Assembly (NCBI GenBank): GCA_902760765.1
Contig: CACWHO010000048.1
Location: forward strand, 1-8,991
Direction: 5' to 3'
Origin: an uncultured Eubacteriales bacterium
GTDB taxonomy: Bacteria > Bacillota > Clostridia > TANB77 > CAG-508
Length of the DNA: 8,991 bases
Shown here: one piece after another, positions 6,714 through 8,991 of the stretch
Layout: each line of letters starts with the position of its first letter
How positions within the stretch are numbered: position 1 is the first letter of the stretch
Position numbers and translations under genes: made by a program
Notes under the pieces: model-generated
Seen by the model: the letters and a program-made list of their open reading frames with translations, nothing else
Told to the model about the DNA's origin: nothing
Databases searched by the model: none

Positions 6714-7055
6714 TTATACATCTTTGAAAAGCCAGTCTATTCCTTTACTATTAAGGATTTTTTTGTTCTTTGCTTTTGCTTCAACAGTATCTGCCCATAA
6801 ATATGCAAGGAAACATATTAGTAAAAATACATAGTCTATTCCTAGATTAATAACTAATGTTCTATACAAATATGAATATTGTGGTTTTAGTGTTAATATC
6901 TGTATAAAATGAATTGTTAAATCTATTAAAAATCCAAATAATGGGAAGAGCATTACAATACTATTTTTAATCTCCTGTGACAAAAATATAAATAAAATTA
7001 CAGCAGCAACTATTAATGCAAGTGAAAATAAATTTGTTAAATCAAATATAAACAT
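6714..7055 (-). CDS. Small three-helix membrane protein of unknown function
   Basis: The 113-residue product has three hydrophobic segments at about 8-26, 32-54 and 66-88, then a basic tail (EAKAKNKKILNSKG) ending in DWLFKDV. I recognise no family motif. By the positive-inside rule the basic C-terminus should be cytoplasmic. The gene is very likely translated: AGGAGG at 7064-7069 sits eight bases before the ATG and itself overlaps the glmM stop codon, giving a 12-base gap and probable translational coupling. Co-expression with glmM suggests an envelope-related role, which is inference from position only. Confidence 0.8.
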   Translation of the reverse strand: MFIFDLTNLFSLALIVAAVILFIFLSQEIKNSIVMLFPLFGFLIDLTIHFIQILTLKPQYSYLYRTLVINLGIDYVFLLICFLAYLWADTVEAKAKNKKILNSKGIDWLFKDV

Positions 7056-7063
7056 CTTTTGTA

Positions 7064-7070
7064 CCTCCTA
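7064..7070 (-). promoter_or_regulatory. Shine-Dalgarno containing the glmM stop codon
   Basis: On the minus strand the sequence TAGGAGG spans 7070 to 7064. TAG is the glmM stop and AGGAGG is the ribosome-binding site of the small membrane protein gene, eight bases before its ATG. Ribosomes ending glmM therefore finish on the next gene's initiation site, a typical coupling arrangement. Confidence 0.8.
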
Positions 7071-8432
7071 ATTTAATTTTTTCTCAATTAATTTTGCAAT
7101 TTCTTCAGCCTTTTTTGTAATATATTCTTGATTTTCGCCTTCAATCATTACTCTTACTAAAGGTTCTGTGCCTGAGGCTCTAATAAGTACTCTGCCATTT
7201 CCAGCAAATTCTTTTTCTAGTTTTTCAATTGCATCATTAATTTCTAAATCTTTATCATAATCATACTTTTTATTGCTATCAACCTTTGCATTTACTAAAA
7301 CTTGTGGATAAAGTCTTATAATTTTAGTAAGTTCAGAAGCTTTTTTGTTTTCCTCTAATATTGCTTGAATAAGCATAAGAGATGTTAAAATTCCATCTCC
7401 TGTTGGGTTATAATCAAGAAAGATTATATGACCTGATTGTTCTCCGCCAAGATTATATCCATCTTTTAACATTTCTTCTAGAACATATCTATCTCCAACA
7501 TTAGTTTGAACTAACTCTAAGCCATTATCTCTTGCATATTTATGCAATCCCAAATTGCTCATAACTGTAGCGACTATAGTATCTTTTTCAAGTTTTCCCT
7601 TTTTTCTTAAATAATTTGAAATTATAGCCATTATCATATCGCCATCAATTTCATTTCCGTTTTCATCAACAGCAAGGCATCTATCTCCATCACCATCAAA
7701 TGCAACACCAAGGCTTAATTTATTTTCTTTTACAAACTTTTTCAAAGAATTCAAATGTGTTGACCCACAATTTTGGTTTATATTAATTCCATTTGGATTA
7801 TTGTTTATAACTATATGTTTGATTCCCAATGTTTTAAAAACTTTATCTGCAACTTTATAAGTTGCACCATTTGCTGTATCTATTCCAACAATAAAATCTT
7901 CTCTATTTAATTTATCTATAACATCATCAAAATTTTTTCTAAAGAAATATACATATTCATCAATTAAATCTTCTCTGTATTCTGAAACACCTATCTTATT
8001 GCTAATAGCAGTTAATTCATCAATTTTTGATGAATCCATTACTTCTTCTATTTCTTCCTCTAAACTATCTGGAATTTTCATTCCTTTATTGCTAAAATAT
8101 TTGATTCCATTGAATTCATAAGTATTGTGTGATGCAGAAATTACAACACTTGCATCAGCATTTAACTTTCTTGTTAAATAAGCAACAGCTGGCGTTGGAA
8201 TAACTCCAAGTAATTTAACATTTGCACCATAACTTAAAAAACCTGCAACCATTGCACTTTCTATTAAAGTTCCTGAAAGTCTTGTATCTCTACCTATTAA
8301 TATTGTTGGATTGTGGTCTGAATGTTTTGCTAAAACATAAGCTCCAGCCTTTGCAACTTTGTATACAAGTTCTGGTGTAAGCTCTGTATTTGCAATCCTT
8401 CTTATACCATCTGTGCCAAAATATTTTCTCAT
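7068..8432 (-). CDS. glmM: Phosphoglucosamine mutase (GlmM)
   Basis: GlmM converts glucosamine-6-phosphate to glucosamine-1-phosphate on the way to UDP-GlcNAc, the precursor of peptidoglycan and other wall polymers. Starting at the ATG at 8432 the product is 454 residues, the usual length, and opens with the family start MRKYFGTDGIRR. The phosphoserine loop ISASHN carries Ser101. The Mg site is FDGDGDR (D246, D248, D250), the sugar loop GGEQSGH (329-335) and the phosphate-binding loop RASGTEPLVR (418-427). A TTG at 8444 would add four residues but has no Shine-Dalgarno and lies in duplicated sequence, so I reject it. The start region is odd: a 25-bp tandem duplication leaves the good AAGGAG in front of an upstream decoy ATG, so glmM probably relies on re-initiation. 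The usual GIRG reads GIRR, a small deviation. Confidence 0.96.
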   Translation of the reverse strand: MRKYFGTDGIRRIANTELTPELVYKVAKAGAYVLAKHSDHNPTILIGRDTRLSGTLIESAMVAGFLSYGANVKLLGVIPTPAVAYLTRKLNADASVVISASHNTYEFNGIKYFSNKGMKIPDSLEEEIEEVMDSSKIDELTAISNKIGVSEYREDLIDEYVYFFRKNFDDVIDKLNREDFIVGIDTANGATYKVADKVFKTLGIKHIVINNNPNGININQNCGSTHLNSLKKFVKENKLSLGVAFDGDGDRCLAVDENGNEIDGDMIMAIISNYLRKKGKLEKDTIVATVMSNLGLHKYARDNGLELVQTNVGDRYVLEEMLKDGYNLGGEQSGHIIFLDYNPTGDGILTSLMLIQAILEENKKASELTKIIRLYPQVLVNAKVDSNKKYDYDKDLEINDAIEKLEKEFAGNGRVLIRASGTEPLVRVMIEGENQEYITKKAEEIAKLIEKKLN

Positions 8433-8467
8433 TTTATGTCTCAAAATATTTTCTCATTTTATGTCTC
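8417..8467 (-). repeat. Perfect 25-bp tandem duplication over the glmM start
   Basis: Plus 8417-8441 and 8442-8466 are identical 25-mers, and the first base of the next unit also matches at 8467. Each copy contains the start ATG and the next codons of glmM (MRKYF), plus the bases between Shine-Dalgarno and ATG. Because 25 is not a multiple of three, the two ATGs are in different frames. Loss of one copy would restore a simple Shine-Dalgarno to ATG arrangement. Confidence 0.95.
8434..8457 (-). CDS. Seven-codon upstream mini-ORF (MRKYFET) created by the duplication
   Basis: The ATG at 8455-8457 lies nine bases after AAGGAG (8467-8472) and is the best-placed start in this leader. It reads MRKYFET and ends at TAA (8434-8436). 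One base separates that stop from the glmM ATG (TAA-A-ATG), a spacing that favours re-initiation. The peptide is a copy of the glmM N-terminus followed by a frameshift. It is probably a by-product rather than a functional peptide, but it would control how many ribosomes reach glmM. Confidence 0.6.
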   Translation of the reverse strand: MRKYFET

Positions 8468-8472
8468 TCCTT
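8467..8472 (-). promoter_or_regulatory. Shine-Dalgarno now serving the mini-ORF ahead of glmM
   Basis: AAGGAG on the minus strand is nine bases from the duplicated ATG at 8457 but 34 bases from the true glmM ATG at 8432. The duplicated copy next to the true ATG carries only GAG (8440-8442) as a partial site. Confidence 0.75.
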
Positions 8473-8499
8473 TATAAATGATTGTAAAATTTATATTTT

Positions 8500-8528
8500 A
8501 TTATATAGTTTTTTAACTCTAGTATAAT
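8500..8528 (-). promoter_or_regulatory. Candidate promoter upstream of glmM
   Basis: A perfect TATAAT (8500-8505) lies on the minus strand 42 bases before the mini-ORF start, in the 84-bp gap after the phosphatase gene. The hexamer at 17-base spacing, ATTATA (8523-8528), is a poor -35, so the site is weak evidence for independent glmM transcription. Read-through from the upstream gene is equally possible. Confidence 0.35.
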
Positions 8529-8541
8529 TTTCAAACTAATA

Positions 8542-8991
8542 TTATTTTGAATTTAGTGCTATTTTATCCATAAAAGATATTTTGAACTCGTCTGATAATT
8601 CAAATTTAATATTTTTATTATTTACAGCACGTTCTGGATTTATTGTTGTTAATTCCTTCAATTTTTCTTTTCCAACTATTTTTTCAATTTTATTTAATGC
8701 ATTTGGAATAGCATTATAAACCGTATTTGTTCTATGTACATCACTACCCAAAAAATGAACAAGGTCATTCTTTAAAAGTATTTTTGCAACAATTTCTGAT
8801 TTTTTTCCATATTGGCCTAAAATACTACCATAATTTGATTGCATTAATACACCCATGTTTACTAAATTATATATTACTTCTGGATTTCTATGTACAAATC
8901 TATATCTTTCTGGATGTGCTAAAACTGGAACATATTTCTTACCTTGAAGTGTATATATAAAATCTTTTAAGTTCATAGGTTGTTTTTCTAG
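8542..8991 (-). CDS. cpsB: CpsB/YwqE-type PHP tyrosine phosphatase, C-terminal part (cut by window edge)
   Basis: The frame is open from the right edge to TAA at 8542-8544, 149 codons. The ATG at 8976 is internal, because LEKQP precedes it in frame and the family's N-terminal metal motif is missing. Conserved pieces are YVPVLAHPERYRFV, an IYNLVNMGVLMQSNYGSILG segment, LVHFLGSDVHR with the metal-binding Asp and His, and the family ending INPERAV. These Mn-dependent phosphatases of the PHP superfamily dephosphorylate bacterial tyrosine kinases of the CpsD/YwqD type that control capsule and exopolysaccharide export. The gene lies 84 bp upstream of the mini-ORF and glmM start on the same strand, which fits a polysaccharide role. 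A matching kinase would be expected outside the window. Confidence 0.85.
   Translation of the reverse strand, partial: LEKQPMNLKDFIYTLQGKKYVPVLAHPERYRFVHRNPEVIYNLVNMGVLMQSNYGSILGQYGKKSEIVAKILLKNDLVHFLGSDVHRTNTVYNAIPNALNKIEKIVGKEKLKELTTINPERAVNNKNIKFELSDEFKISFMDKIALNSK

Noticed and set aside
8433..8444. TTG at 8444 as the glmM start
   Set aside because: It would place RHKM before the canonical MRKYFGTDG start, has no properly spaced Shine-Dalgarno and exists only because of the 25-bp duplication.
8727..8960. Plus-strand open frame near the right edge
   Set aside because: It is antisense to the conserved HPER and GSDVHR region of the CpsB/YwqE-type gene.

Overview
The window is very AT-rich (by eye well under a third G+C) with A/T-ending codons, strong AGGAGG-type Shine-Dalgarno sites and a Gram-positive gene set (sortase, CpsB/YwqE-type phosphatase, GlmM). 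This points to a low-GC Firmicute, most likely an anaerobic clostridial or related gut lineage. The organism assignment is inference from composition and gene families, not from a marker comparison. Almost everything is on the minus strand; one gene, a sortase, runs on the plus strand.

Read in the direction of minus-strand transcription, from the right edge: (1) the C-terminal part of a PHP-type CpsB/YwqE tyrosine phosphatase (8542-8991, cut by the window); (2) glmM, phosphoglucosamine mutase (7068-8432), whose start lies inside a perfect 25-bp tandem duplication; (3) a small three-helix membrane protein (6714-7055) whose Shine-Dalgarno contains the glmM stop codon. This block serves cell-envelope polysaccharide synthesis. 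The sortase (5979-6656, plus strand) converges on it and diverges from yebC.

The second block starts at yebC (5106-5825) and continues with an RlmD-type 23S rRNA uracil methyltransferase (3650-4957), a RusA-type Holliday-junction resolvase (3191-3601), a 649-residue coiled-coil/acidic protein of unknown function (1174-3123), pth (peptidyl-tRNA hydrolase, 534-1091) and the first 142 codons of an RNase E/G family ribonuclease running off the left edge (1-426). Apart from rusA and the unknown gene, this is a translation and RNA-metabolism neighbourhood. Gaps of 48 to 148 bp make one or a few transcripts plausible.

Two sequence lesions stand out. In rlmD the reading frame jumps from the nucleophile motif SCNPATLA directly, and out of frame, into the normal family C-terminus (HIECVAVMKIKN). 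This implies a deletion of 3n+2 bases, about 77 or 80, that removes the segment expected to hold the DMFPxT motif. In glmM the 25-bp duplication puts the good Shine-Dalgarno in front of a decoy start that encodes a 7-residue peptide, whose stop lies one base from the real glmM ATG. A weaker in-frame repeat of the C-terminal tail of the unknown protein lies just past its stop codon. No tRNA, rRNA, CRISPR array, insertion sequence or complete mobile element was seen, and nothing here clearly amounts to a new multi-gene system.
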